Source: Roseibium algicola
Lineage (GTDB): Bacteria; Pseudomonadota; Alphaproteobacteria; Rhizobiales; Stappiaceae
Assembly: GCF_001999245.1 (NCBI RefSeq)
Contig: NZ_CP019630.1
Location: 4,245,001-4,309,000 of the forward strand
Length of the DNA: 64,000 bases
Direction of reading: 5' to 3'
Numbering within the stretch: position 1 is the stretch's first letter; every line of letters starts with the position of its first letter. A program made the position numbers and the translations under genes. The notes below the pieces were generated by a model. The model worked only from the letters and a program-made list of their open reading frames with translations, had not been told where the DNA came from and did not search any database. This document shows, in pieces, positions 52,552-63,894 of this stretch.

Positions 52552-54468
52552 ATGAAAAGAATGACGTCGAGATTGCTTCGAAATTCAACGGCCATGGCGC
52601 TTGTCCTGGCGATCGGCTTGCCGCTGCAGCCGGGCCTGCCACGTGCTCAGGAGACGACTGTCGATTGTGCGGCCAATCCGGATCAGGAAGCCTGCAAGAA
52701 CCAGGAAGCCGCACCTGCGGAAGAAGCGCCAGCCACTGACGCGCCTGCCGAAGAAGCCCCCGCCGCAGAAGCACCTGCTACGGAAGCTCCTGCCGTGGAA
52801 GCTCCGGCTGAAGAAGCCCCTGCCGAGCCGGCACCTGAAGAAGGTGCGGTGGAAGAAACTGCCCCCGAAGCTGCTCAGGAAACCCAGGCGGAAGAGCCGG
52901 CGCCTGCCGCTACTGAGCCCGTCGCGACGGAAGATGCGCAGCCTGAGGCGAAACCGACAGCCCCCGTGGAAGAGGCAGCTCCCGCCGAGAAACCCGCCGC
53001 GCCGGTTGAAGAAACCGCGCCGGTGGAAAAACCCCTGACCGCGGAAGAAACGACCGCGCCGGAGGCAAAGCCGGAAGCGCCTGTCGAAGAAGCTGCGCCC
53101 GCGGAAGAGACCGCGGCCGAACCGGCATCCGAACAGCCGGTGGAAGAGCAACCGACTGATGCCGCGGAAAGCGCTGAACCGCAGGTGGAAGAACAGCCGG
53201 CGGATGCCGTTTCGACTGAAGCGCCTGCGGCGGAGGAACCCACTGCGCAGGAGAGCACCGAGAAGAGTGCCGAGGAAACCGCCCCAGCAGAGCCGGCTGC
53301 GGAAGAAACCGCTACCGATGAAGCTGGTGCCGATCAGAAAACAGCGGAACAGCCGCAGACTTCTGAAGAGATCGCACCTGCTGTCGCCCCGGTCGAAGCC
53401 ACCGCGGCAGATGAAACCGTGACCGAAGAGCCGGGTGAGCCGATCGCGGCCCAGGCGGCCGCACCGGCGGAAGAACCGGCGGCCGTCGTCTCGGACGACG
53501 CTACGGAAGCGCAGCGCGCCGAAATCAAGGCGAAGGAAGAACGCCGCCGTGATGAAGCCCGCGACCGCAGGCTGGAACTGCTTGGTGCCGCGGCTGTTGG
53601 TGTCGGCGTCGGCATGCTGATCCCGGCCCTTGGCGGCAAGGTGGTCGAGGATCAGGGTGACCGTATCATCGTCGAGCGGGATGGCGAATATTTCGTGCGC
53701 AAGGACGAAAGCAGCCTGCTGCGCTATGGCGATGATGAATTCCATGCCGAACGCCTGCGTGGCGGCCGCACGCGCGAAACCGTCACTCGCACCAACGGCG
53801 TGAAGATCATCACCATCCGTGACGAGGGCGGCTATGTGCTTTACCGCTCGCGCCTTCTGCCGGATGGCCGCGAATACGTGCTGATCGACAATCGCGAATT
53901 CAACCACCGCCGCCGTAACTACGACCGCGAACTGCCGCCGCTGGAAGTCGGCATCCCGCGCGATCGTTACATCGTGCCGGCGGGCCGAGCGAACTATGAC
54001 GAGATCTACCAGACCTTCACCGCGCCGCCGGTGGAACAGGTGGAACAGGCCTATTCCCTGCGCGACATTCGTGAAAACGAACGCCTGCGCGACAAGGTGC
54101 GCCGGGTGGATCTCGACACGATCACCTTCGACACCGGCAGTGCCGTGGTGCGCCAGAGCCAGGTTCCGCAACTTGAGGACATCGCCCGCGCATCCCAAGC
54201 CCTGATCGATCAGGACCCGACAACGGTGCTGTTGATCGAAGGTCACACGGACGCTGTCGGCTCGGATGTTTCCAACCTCGCGCTTTCCGACCGCCGTGCT
54301 GAAACCGTCGCCCGTATTCTGGCGGACATTTATGGCGTGTCGCCGGAGAACATGGTCGTTCAGGGCTATGGCGAGGACTATCTGAAGGTCGATACGCAAG
54401 GCGCTGAAGAGCGCAATCGCCGCGTGACGATCCGCAACATCACGCCGCTTTTGAGCGCGCGCAGGTAA
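52552..54468 (+). CDS. OmpA-family protein with very long Ala/Pro/Glu-rich region (638 aa)
   Basis: Signal peptide (ALVLAIGLPLQPGLPRAQ), two nearby cysteines (VDCAANPDQEAC), then about 270 residues of near-repetitive EEAPA/ETAPAE units. A charged helix follows (AEIKAKEERRRDEARDRR), then a glycine-rich hydrophobic stretch (about 345-363), a beta-rich domain, and a C-terminal OmpA domain that binds peptidoglycan (LIEGHTDAVGSDVSNLALSDRRAETVARIL, about 562-592). Similar OmpA proteins are common in Hyphomicrobiales; the acidic Pro-rich spacer is exceptionally long. Strong terminator after the stop. Confidence 0.87.
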   Translation: MKRMTSRLLRNSTAMALVLAIGLPLQPGLPRAQETTVDCAANPDQEACKNQEAAPAEEAPATDAPAEEAPAAEAPATEAPAVEAPAEEAPAEPAPEEGAVEETAPEAAQETQAEEPAPAATEPVATEDAQPEAKPTAPVEEAAPAEKPAAPVEETAPVEKPLTAEETTAPEAKPEAPVEEAAPAEETAAEPASEQPVEEQPTDAAESAEPQVEEQPADAVSTEAPAAEEPTAQESTEKSAEETAPAEPAAEETATDEAGADQKTAEQPQTSEEIAPAVAPVEATAADETVTEEPGEPIAAQAAAPAEEPAAVVSDDATEAQRAEIKAKEERRRDEARDRRLELLGAAAVGVGVGMLIPALGGKVVEDQGDRIIVERDGEYFVRKDESSLLRYGDDEFHAERLRGGRTRETVTRTNGVKIITIRDEGGYVLYRSRLLPDGREYVLIDNREFNHRRRNYDRELPPLEVGIPRDRYIVPAGRANYDEIYQTFTAPPVEQVEQAYSLRDIRENERLRDKVRRVDLDTITFDTGSAVVRQSQVPQLEDIARASQALIDQDPTTVLLIEGHTDAVGSDVSNLALSDRRAETVARILADIYGVSPENMVVQGYGEDYLKVDTQGAEERNRRVTIRNITPLLSARR

Positions 54469-54479
54469 CAGGATAGCGG

Positions 54480-54510
54480 CGCGGCGCCAAGTTTATTGGC
54501 GCCGCGTTTC
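54480..54510 (+). terminator. Terminator after the OmpA-family gene
   Basis: Perfect stem cgcggcgccaa-type (54480-54490 with 54496-54506), 5-nt loop gttta, followed by tttc. Just 12 bp beyond the stop. Confidence 0.8.
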
Positions 54511-54730
54511 CTGCCACGAACCGGGCTCGGGACAGGAAAGCCTCGTCAGATGTGGGAAGGCATCATCCCTGCCATAACTGACATTGACAATTCCTGATGG
54601 CCCGGCTCATGTGGCCGCACAGATCGGTCCGCGCCGGAATTCTCCGGGTGGTCCGGGATTGATACGATCCGCCCGGCCGACCCTCCGTAGGCGAGCGGCA
54701 CATACGACAGAACCATTTTCGAAGGTCTTC

Positions 54731-54904
54731 ATGCGACTGACACCCCCTTCCATTATCGTTTTCCTGATTTCTCTGGCCCTTTTCGTTGTCGCGGTGCTCC
54801 CCATGCTGGGCGTCGCCGTCCCGAGCATCGGCGTGTCCACCGTCCACCTGCTGATCGGTTCCTGGGCCGTGCTGGCCGCCGGCGTGCTGTTCAAGGGCAT
54901 CTGA
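54731..54904 (+). CDS. Small hydrophobic membrane protein (57 aa)
   Basis: Two transmembrane helices (IIVFLISLALFVVAVLPML and LLIGSWAVLAAGVLF) with almost no soluble part. ATG 54731 is chosen; a longer upstream frame lacks hydrophobic or family character. Widely conserved short proteins of this pattern occur in Hyphomicrobiales, function unknown. Confidence 0.6.
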   Translation: MRLTPPSIIVFLISLALFVVAVLPMLGVAVPSIGVSTVHLLIGSWAVLAAGVLFKGI

Positions 54905-54921
54905 GCGGCTCAGATCTCGTA

Positions 54922-55195
54922 AGAAGATGAGCGAGCTACGCTCGCGCTGACGCGCTGGATTCCGGATCAGCGTGCAGCCTTGCTGCACTTGTCCGGAATG
55001 ACGGTGGGTGTGGCCTGGGAATGGTAACCCTGACGATAAAGCCGTTGGTAAAGCCCGCCCGCCGACCGCCTCAGCCTTAGGGCTCCAGAGGCCTAAGGAA
55101 ACAGGGGGTGCCTCTCATCCCCACTCGTCATTCCGGACAAGCGTAGCGCAGCTGCGCGCAGATCCGGAACCCAGACATATTTCATGCCGCAGGCA
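54922..55195. repeat. Interspersed palindromic repeats ahead of the GIY-YIG gene
   Basis: Contains gagcgagctacgctcgcgct (a hairpin), ggattccggatcagcgtgca and cttgtccggaatgacg, and near 55128-55170 the inverted form (cattccggacaagcgtagcg). The same modules recur in 55531-56395. Non-coding. Confidence 0.75.
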
Positions 55196-55242
55196 TGTCC
55201 TTAATTCTTGAAAGGCTTGGCGATGCACGGAATAGTCGCACC

Positions 55243-55530
55243 ATGCCCGCTGCCGTCTACATTCTCGCCTCGAACCGCAACGGCACGCTCTATATCGGTG
55301 TGACTTCCAACCTTTCGCGCCGCCTCTACGAGCACCAGAACGGCCTGATCGACGGCTTCTCCAAGACCTACGGGGTTACCAGGCTCGTTCATGCAGAACG
55401 GTTTGAACGGATGGATGAGGCAATCCTTCGGGAAAAACAGCTGAAGAAATGGCGGCGCAGCTGGAAGATTGACCTCATCGAACGCAGCAATCCGGAATGG
55501 CTGGACCTATCGTCGTCGGCGCTCTTGTAA
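55243..55530 (+). CDS. GIY-YIG endonuclease-domain protein (95 aa)
   Basis: Single-domain nuclease-fold protein of the YhbQ/URI type: VYILASNRNGTLYIGVTSNL carries the Y-I-L...Y-I-G motif, RRLYEHQNG the conserved Arg, and LREKQLKKWRRSWKIDLIE the C-terminal helix with Glu. ATG 55243 fits the family start; an ATG at 55195 lies in repeat DNA. Its last 30 bases are duplicated at 55803 inside the following repeat field. Confidence 0.88.
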   Translation: MPAAVYILASNRNGTLYIGVTSNLSRRLYEHQNGLIDGFSKTYGVTRLVHAERFERMDEAILREKQLKKWRRSWKIDLIERSNPEWLDLSSSALL

Positions 55531-56395
55531 AGCGCCACCCAGACCCCTCGGTTTTCCTGGATACCCGCAGCCTCAACCCACTCACCCGTCCTCCCGGACA
55601 AGTGCGGCAACGCCGAACGCTGATCCGGGATCCAGACATCGTCTGCGCCAGAGGCGCGCTCATTTCCCATGGAGAAGGTGACTAAGGAGCGAGCTGCGCT
55701 CGCGCTCATGCGCTGGGTTCCGGATCGTCGCGCAGCTTCGCTGCGCTTGTCCGGAATGACTGTGGGGAGGAGAGATCTGCTGGTTTCGCAAGGTCTGACG
55801 AGCTGGACCTATCGTCGTCGGCGCTTTTGTAAAGCGCAACGCAGACCCCTCGGTTTTCCTGGATACCCGGAGCCTCAGCCCCACCCACCCGTCCTCCCGG
55901 ACAAGTGCGGCAACGCCGAACGCAGATCCGGGATCCAGACATTATCTGCGCCGGAGGCGCTCAACTTCTAGGTAGGGAGGACTAAGGAGCGAGCTACGCT
56001 CGCACTGACGTGCTGGGTTCCGGATCGGCGCGCAGCTTCGCTGCACTTGTCCGGAATGACGTTGGGGATGAGAGGTTTGCCAGTTCGCCAAGGCATCACG
56101 AACAGGAGGCGTTAGCGTCGTAGGGCTGGTCTCGCCGCCGAGCTTATTGTCAAAGACACCTGTCCCTAGCTCCACCCACCCGTCCTCCCGGACAAGTGAG
56201 GCAACGCCGAACGCAGATCCGGGATCCAGACATAATCTGCGCCACAGGCGCGCTCATTTCCCATGGAGAGGGGACTAAGGAGCGAGCTACGCTCGCACTG
56301 ATGTTTAGGGTTCCGGAACGTCGCGCAGCTTTGCTGCGCTTGTCCGGAATGACTGTGAGGAGGAGAGGCTGCGGTCGCCTCGCAGCTTCAGGCTT
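55501..56395. repeat. Repeat field: about 302-bp direct repeat plus a third partial copy
   Basis: Unit 1 begins at 55501 (ctggacctatcgtcgtcggc, the 3' end of the GIY-YIG gene) and unit 2 at 55803, period 302 bp. Each contains cctcggttttcctggatacc, cccgtcctcccggacaagtg, gatccgggatccagacat, ggagcgagct.cgctcgc and cttgtccggaatgac. A third copy of the distal part runs from about 56170 to 56370. Within units, forward and inverted forms of a roughly 30-bp palindromic module alternate. Nothing between 55531 and 56593 looks coding. Confidence 0.85.
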
Positions 56396-56593
56396 CCACC
56401 GTCATTGCAGGGCTCGACCCTGCAATCCATGCCGTGTCTATTCGACAATCGAAGCTTCTGTGTTGGGCTCCGTCAGGGAATGGATCCCATGGTCAAGCCA
56501 TGGGATGACGACAAAGCAGGGCGATGCGATCAATCCAAGCCTCGTCATCCCGGTCCGTGGAGCCTTTGAATACCCTCCAGCGGGGGGATTTCT

Positions 56594-59524
<2,931 letters not shown>

Positions 59525-59660
59525 GACCGCAATATGGTCCGGTTGCACGCGTGAGGAAAGGGGGTGGTTGCGGGTTTGTTCCGCTTTTTGCCACTTCCTG
59601 TCAGTCTCCTGACATAAGGCTGTCAGGAAGTCCGCCGACAGACGGAGGTCAGTGGATGAA

Positions 59661-59706
59661 GATCAGAAAAAAATCGGCCCGCGAAGGGCAGGTGGTGCGG
59701 GCCGAT
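59661..59706 (-). terminator. Rho-independent terminator after the DUF1344 genes
   Basis: Perfect 10-bp stem atcggcccgc/gcgggccgat (59673-59682, 59697-59706) followed on the minus strand by TTTTTTCTGATC. Confidence 0.82.
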
Positions 59707-59755
59707 GGAAAAGTTGGACATTGGCCGTTTGATGGGGCCTTGGCCAGTATTGGGC

Positions 59756-59803
59756 CGGCATCTCGCCCTGTCCGGAAGGTGAGAATGACAGGGCGAGATG
59801 CCG
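59756..59803 (-). terminator. Very stable 17-bp hairpin just past the DUF1344 stop
   Basis: Arms 59756-59772 (cggcatctcgccctgtc) and 59787-59803 are perfectly complementary with a 14-nt loop. No T-run follows. Together with the terminator 50 bp further it forms a double hairpin; this one may protect the 3' end. Confidence 0.6.
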
Positions 59804-59809
59804 GGCAGT

Positions 59810-60082
59810 TCAGTTCACGACCTGGAGTGCGGTCACCAGGCGGTCGCCGGACACTGTTGTCGTGAAGGTGATCAGGACTTCCGATCCGATCATCAGATCT
59901 TGCGAAATGAGCGTATCGGTCAGAAGAAACCTGGACCCGTCTTCTAGGGAAAACAGGCCTTCGAAGGGATCGATGGACAGGATCGTACCTGCGATTTCAT
60001 CTGCGAGCGCGGACCGAAGGCTGTGCGGGGGCAAAGTCAGCAACAACGGCGCCGTCGCAATCGCGATGAGCCATTTTGGCAT
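59810..60082 (-). CDS. DUF1344 family exported small protein (90 aa)
   Basis: Signal peptide to about residue 28 (ALADE). The beta-rich mature domain has IAGTILSIDPFEGLFSLEDGSRFLLTD, the usual DUF1344 pattern of one OB-like small domain. Start 60082 has aaggagacgtga upstream. Function unknown. Sits 133 bp after a paralogous gene. Confidence 0.75.
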   Translation of the reverse strand: MPKWLIAIATAPLLLTLPPHSLRSALADEIAGTILSIDPFEGLFSLEDGSRFLLTDTLISQDLMIGSEVLITFTTTVSGDRLVTALQVVN

Positions 60083-60215
60083 TCACGTCTCCTTGTGCAA
60101 AAGGGGCGTCAGGAACCGGTCTCGGGGGCTTCGCGGATCCTGGAAAATGAAGGCGGCGCACCGTCAGCCTCCGTCAGTCCGAGGCAGTTTCGTGGCGCAG
60201 TGGCATGACGCTGGC

Positions 60216-60479
60216 TTAGGGCTGAACCTCTATGGAGAGGATCGAGTCGACGCCGTTTTCCGAGCCATTGTAGTGAATGGTGACGGTCTTTCCCGCAGCC
60301 AGGGTGTCCGGCACAGCGACGGAGCTGGAAATTGTCTGGAACTGTGTCTTGTCGCTCAGAACAAGCGTACGAGTTGCCGGGTTCCAGGTCTCTACGGAAG
60401 CGGTCACGCTGTCGGCAGCTGCGGGCGCCAGGCCGGCAGCAAGGAAGGCAGCACCAAGGACAAAGCCGCGAATGGCCAT
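60216..60479 (-). CDS. DUF1344-like exported small protein (87 aa)
   Basis: ATG 60479 (ribosome site aaagga) gives a signal peptide ending PAAADS. The mature part TASVETWNPATRTLVLSDKTQFQ matches the plan of its neighbour: short beta strands converting a residue pattern of D-x-x-T-L-x-L-x-D. Likely an old tandem duplicate of 59810-60082, now well diverged. Function unknown. Confidence 0.68.
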   Translation of the reverse strand: MAIRGFVLGAAFLAAGLAPAAADSVTASVETWNPATRTLVLSDKTQFQTISSSVAVPDTLAAGKTVTIHYNGSENGVDSILSIEVQP

Positions 60480-60973
60480 TGCAGATATCCTTTCAAGGAC
60501 AGAGATGTTTGAAGGTGCAGTGGTTTCGCGGCCATGACGGCTTGTTGCCAATGTCATGACGGCTTGGGTTCTCTATCCATCTCATGCCTTGGGAAGTCCA
60601 AAAGCACTGCCTGGTGAGTGGCTTACGCGGGACGCGCTTGACCCTGCTGACGTGGATTCAGCGCTTGGATTGCGGCGGAAATTTGTTCGAAATCGGGGGT
60701 GCAAAAAATATTGTCTGACCAGGTTTCCGGCAGGGTTTAGAGCGCCTTTTCGGCGGGATTTTCGCCACGTTTGGGCGCGTTGGAGGCCCAGGTACACGCG
60801 CCGGAAAATACACCTGCAATGGGTGATGTGCCCACGTGAGGCTGTTGTTTCTCTTTGTAAATCTTTTGCGTGCTGCGTAGTTTGCTGAATATTCGGGGTT
60901 TCAGTCTCGTGCTATAATCGGCTCCATCAGATCACAAGCAGACAAGCTGCATCTTGCGCGGAGGAGGCGAAAG
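60480..60973. other. Intergenic region, nothing recognised
   Basis: 494 bp between a minus-strand and a plus-strand gene. It presumably holds both promoters. No gene, strong hairpin or repeat is evident; a 110-codon frame at 60556-60888 has no ribosome site and unusual composition. Confidence 0.4.
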
Positions 60974-61330
60974 ATGAGACTGAGAACTATTGTTGAAATC
61001 ACGCTGATGACCGGCATGTTTTACGCGGTAACCCCGGCAGGGGCCGATCCGCTGGACCTGACCCATCAGCCGGATCTGACAGCAGCGAAAGTTGTCCTTG
61101 CAAGCCTGGAGGGCGGGCTTGAAGTGCCGCCGATGCCCAACATGTCGCCGCGCCTGTCCGGCGCAGTGGAGCTGCCGGGGTCATCGACGGACAAGGGTCC
61201 GTTGATGCAGGTTGCCGGCCGTTGCGGTTCATCGGAGTATTACTGCGACTCGCCCGGTTTCCTTTATTGCTGCGGCAATTCCTCGGAAGGGTTCTACTGC
61301 GCTGCCGATGTCAACGGCTGCACGAAGTAA
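60974..61330 (+). CDS. Cysteine-rich exported protein of unknown function (118 aa)
   Basis: Ribosome site ggaggaggcgaaag precedes ATG 60974. Signal peptide to about residue 24 (PAGADP). The C-terminal 38 residues hold six cysteines (GRCGSSEYYCDSP, LYCCGNSS, FYCAADVNGC), which suggests a small disulfide-knotted domain. The middle is Pro/Met-rich (VPPMPNMSP). Reminiscent of secreted knottin-like or carbohydrate-binding peptides, but no family is assigned. Confidence 0.65.
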   Translation: MRLRTIVEITLMTGMFYAVTPAGADPLDLTHQPDLTAAKVVLASLEGGLEVPPMPNMSPRLSGAVELPGSSTDKGPLMQVAGRCGSSEYYCDSPGFLYCCGNSSEGFYCAADVNGCTK

Positions 61331-61363
61331 CACCCGGTCGCGTCCGCCCACCCCACGGGCGGG

Positions 61364-61732
61364 CTAGCGGCAGTCGCAAACGGACATGCGTCCCTGCACG
61401 GTGGTACGCCACTGGCCGCTCCAGCTGAGACCGTTGCCAAAGCAGATGCCGGGGCATTTGCCCTGCGCATCGGCGTTGTTCCAGATCGGCCCGGCCTGAA
61501 TTTCACGTCCGGGGCTGGCCTTCTCGCAAGCACAGACCGAAATCTGCCCCTGTACCGTCGTATGCCACTGCCCATTCCAGCGCGCTCCCAGCCCGCCGCA
61601 GACACGCGGACACTTCGCCTGCGCGTCACCATTGTTCCAGATCGGCCCGGCCTCGACGTTGTAGGTCTGTGCGCTGGCGGGAAGTGAAATGAGCAGGAAG
61701 AAGAGCGCTGTGAGCAGCTTCGGCAATCGCAT
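61364..61732 (-). CDS. Secreted MVL-type mannan-binding lectin, two domains (122 aa)
   Basis: Signal peptide of about 22 residues (LLISLPASAQ). Two tandem copies of the Microcystis viridis lectin domain follow: AGPIWNNGDAQAKCPRVC...WNGQWHTTVQGQISVCAC and AGPIWNNADAQGKCPGIC...WSGQWRTTVQGRMSVCDC. Conserved GPIWNN, Cys positions and W-x-GQW are the hallmarks. MVL binds high-mannose glycans in oligomannose. ATG 61732 has acggaggtcccg upstream, so the longer frame reaching into repeat DNA is rejected. Role could be surface adhesion or recognition of algal glycans. Confidence 0.85.
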   Translation of the reverse strand: MRLPKLLTALFFLLISLPASAQTYNVEAGPIWNNGDAQAKCPRVCGGLGARWNGQWHTTVQGQISVCACEKASPGREIQAGPIWNNADAQGKCPGICFGNGLSWSGQWRTTVQGRMSVCDCR

Positions 61733-61899
61733 CGGGACCTCCGTAGACAATCGATCCGCCAGAGCTTCCATTACCTCTCGCCGTGTGTCGACCGGGAAGT
61801 TCTGTGTGAACGGGTTTCTCGCACGGTGTGGCCCTGCTTCGGCAGGGCCACGATCGGGGATCGCGGTGTCCGTGGGGCGGTCTCTGGAAAATTTTGAGG

Positions 61900-62290
61900 T
61901 CAGAGGCTTACTGGATCCCCGCCTTCGCGGGGATGACAAGCAGAGCGTGGTGGGCCATTGGGCTTAAAGGCGTACGGGGTTGTCTCGCTCAGCATTGTCA
62001 TCCCGGTTTGGCGCAGCCAGGACCGGGATCCAGTAGTCCTTGGAGCCGGTAAATGGACATTCGCGAGGCCAGAGGATTACTGGATCCCCGCCTTCGCGGG
62101 GATGACAAGGAGGGGGGATGGGCCATGGGGCTAAAAGGCGGGTGGGGCTGTCTCGCTGAGCATTGTCATCCCGGTTTGGCGCAGCCAGGACCGGGATCCA
62201 GTACCCCTTGGAGCCGGTAAGTGTAAACACAAGAGGTCAGAGGCTTACCGGATCCCCGCCTTCGCGGGGATGACAAGGGTAAGCGAGCCG
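61900..62290. repeat. Three copies of a roughly 169-bp palindromic repeat unit
   Basis: The module ctggatccccgccttcgcgg plus ggatgacaag starts near 61911, 62080 and 62248. Between copies lies the partly complementary tgtcatcccggtttggcgca then ccaggaccgggatccagta. Forward and inverted modules alternate and could fold into long hairpins. Bases 61733-61899 and 62291-62309 hold nothing recognisable. Non-coding; different sequence class from the field at 54.9-56.4 kb. Confidence 0.85.
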
Positions 62291-62309
62291 GTCCAGGAAG
62301 AAAGCGGGT

Positions 62310-63827
62310 TCACTCTCCCCGCGGATACCTCTGGCTTTCTTCCACGATGTTCAGGTCCATGTGGTTGCGCATGTAGCGTTCGGAGGCTTTTTGCAGGGGC
62401 TGGTAGTCCCAGGGGAAATAGGCGCCGTTGCGCAGAGCTTCGTAGACGATCCAGCGGCGGGCCTGGGACTGGCGCACTTCGGCGTCGAAAGCGGCCATGT
62501 CCCATTGTTTCCCTGCGATTTCGGCAAAACGCACGGCGGTCGCGGCATGGGCCGGGTCGGCGGCGAGGTTGGTCAGTTCGTGCGGGTCGTCCGTCACGTT
62601 GAAGAGCAGCGGCGGGTCGAGTTCACAATGGATGTATTTCCAGTCGCCCTCCCGGATGCCGACCAGCGGAGCGTAGGAGGCTTCGGCGGCATATTCCATC
62701 AGCACCGGTGCGGTACGGGCTTCGCCTTTTGCCAGCGGAACCAGGCTAGTGCCGTCCGTCCAGGGCATGATCTCGCTCATGTCGATGCCGGCGAGGTCGC
62801 AGACGGTCGGCAGAACGTCGAGCGTGCTGACCGGATCGGAAATGTGCTTCGGCGCGAGATCCGCGTCGGCAACCATCAGGGGCACGCGGGCCGAGCCTTC
62901 GAAGAAGTTCATCTTGAACCACAGGCCACGCTCGCCCAGCATGTCGCCATGGTCGGAGACGAACAGGACGGTGGTGTCCTCGGTCAGGTCCATCGCGTCG
63001 AGCGCGTGCAGGATTTCGCCGATCTTGTCGTCCAGATAGGTGATGTTGGCGAAATAGGCCTGTCGCGAGCGGCGGATGTCTTCTTCGGTGATGTTGAAGT
63101 TGCGCCAGTCGTTGGCATCGAAGATGCGCTTTGCATGGGGGTCGTGGTCGTCGTAGTCCATCGCCGGAACCTGCGGCAGCAGGTGCTCGCAGTCCTCGTA
63201 GAGGTCCCAGTACTTCTGGCGGGCGACATAAGGATCGTGCGGGTGGGTGAAGCTGACCGTCAGGCAGAACGGGCGGTCGTATTTGCCGCGGCCGTAGTCG
63301 TGGATCTTGCGCACGGCCTGGAAGGCGACATCGTCGTCATATTCCATCTGGTTGGAAATCTCGGCAATGCCGGCGCCCGTGACTGACCCCATGTTGTGGT
63401 ACCACCAGTCGATACGCTCGCCCGGCTTGCGGTAGTCCGGCGTCCAGCCGAAATCGGCCGGATAGATGTCGGTGGTCAGCCGCTCCTCAAAGCCGTGCAT
63501 CTGATCCGGACCGACGAAATGCATCTTGCCGGACAGGCAGGTGGTGTAACCGGCGCGGCGGAGATGATGGGCATAGGTCGGGATATCGGAGGCGAATTCG
63601 GCGGCGTTGTCGTAGACGCCCGTACGGCGTGGCAACTGGCCTGACATGAAGCTTGCGCGCGCGGGCGCACAGAGCGGCGAAGCGGTGTAGGTGTTCTCGT
63701 AGCGAATCGAACGGGCGGCAAGTTTCTTCAGGTTTGGTGCGTGCAGAAACTCCGCCGGGCCGTCCGGAAACAAGGTTCCGTTCAACTGGTCGACCATCAG
63801 GATCAGGATGTTCTTGCGCTTTCCCAT
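62310..63827 (-). CDS. betC: Choline-sulfatase (505 aa)
   Basis: Hydrolyses choline-O-sulfate to choline and sulfate, feeding glycine-betaine synthesis. Sulfatase signature SPLCAPARASFMSGQLPRR has Cys53 (converted to formylglycine) and Arg57; metal ligands appear in MVDQLNGT and VSDHGDMLGERGLWFKMNFFEG. The C-terminal tail WDYQPLQKASERYMRN is typical of BetC. ATG 63827 has ggagaag upstream. Other bet genes would be expected beyond the window edge. No signal peptide, so cytoplasmic. Confidence 0.93.
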   Translation of the reverse strand: MGKRKNILILMVDQLNGTLFPDGPAEFLHAPNLKKLAARSIRYENTYTASPLCAPARASFMSGQLPRRTGVYDNAAEFASDIPTYAHHLRRAGYTTCLSGKMHFVGPDQMHGFEERLTTDIYPADFGWTPDYRKPGERIDWWYHNMGSVTGAGIAEISNQMEYDDDVAFQAVRKIHDYGRGKYDRPFCLTVSFTHPHDPYVARQKYWDLYEDCEHLLPQVPAMDYDDHDPHAKRIFDANDWRNFNITEEDIRRSRQAYFANITYLDDKIGEILHALDAMDLTEDTTVLFVSDHGDMLGERGLWFKMNFFEGSARVPLMVADADLAPKHISDPVSTLDVLPTVCDLAGIDMSEIMPWTDGTSLVPLAKGEARTAPVLMEYAAEASYAPLVGIREGDWKYIHCELDPPLLFNVTDDPHELTNLAADPAHAATAVRFAEIAGKQWDMAAFDAEVRQSQARRWIVYEALRNGAYFPWDYQPLQKASERYMRNHMDLNIVEESQRYPRGE

Positions 63828-63880
63828 GCTGCTTCTCCGCCGCGGGTGAGGACCTTGCCGCAAGTGTTAGCTTTTTTTTA

Positions 63881-63894
63881 ATTGAGCGATCAAT
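63881..63894. promoter_or_regulatory. TetR/BetI-like operator upstream of betC
   Basis: ATTGA-GCGA-TCAAT is a perfect inverted repeat about 54 bp before the betC start, within the extended ttgattgatcgctcaatta on the minus strand. It resembles BetI sites controlling choline genes. It follows a run of eight T. BetI itself is not in the window. Confidence 0.55.

Noticed and set aside
52585..54399. 604-codon antisense frame opposite the OmpA-family gene
   Set aside because: Arises from the repetitive GAA/GCC codons on the coding strand; Arg/Phe/Gly-rich nonsense.
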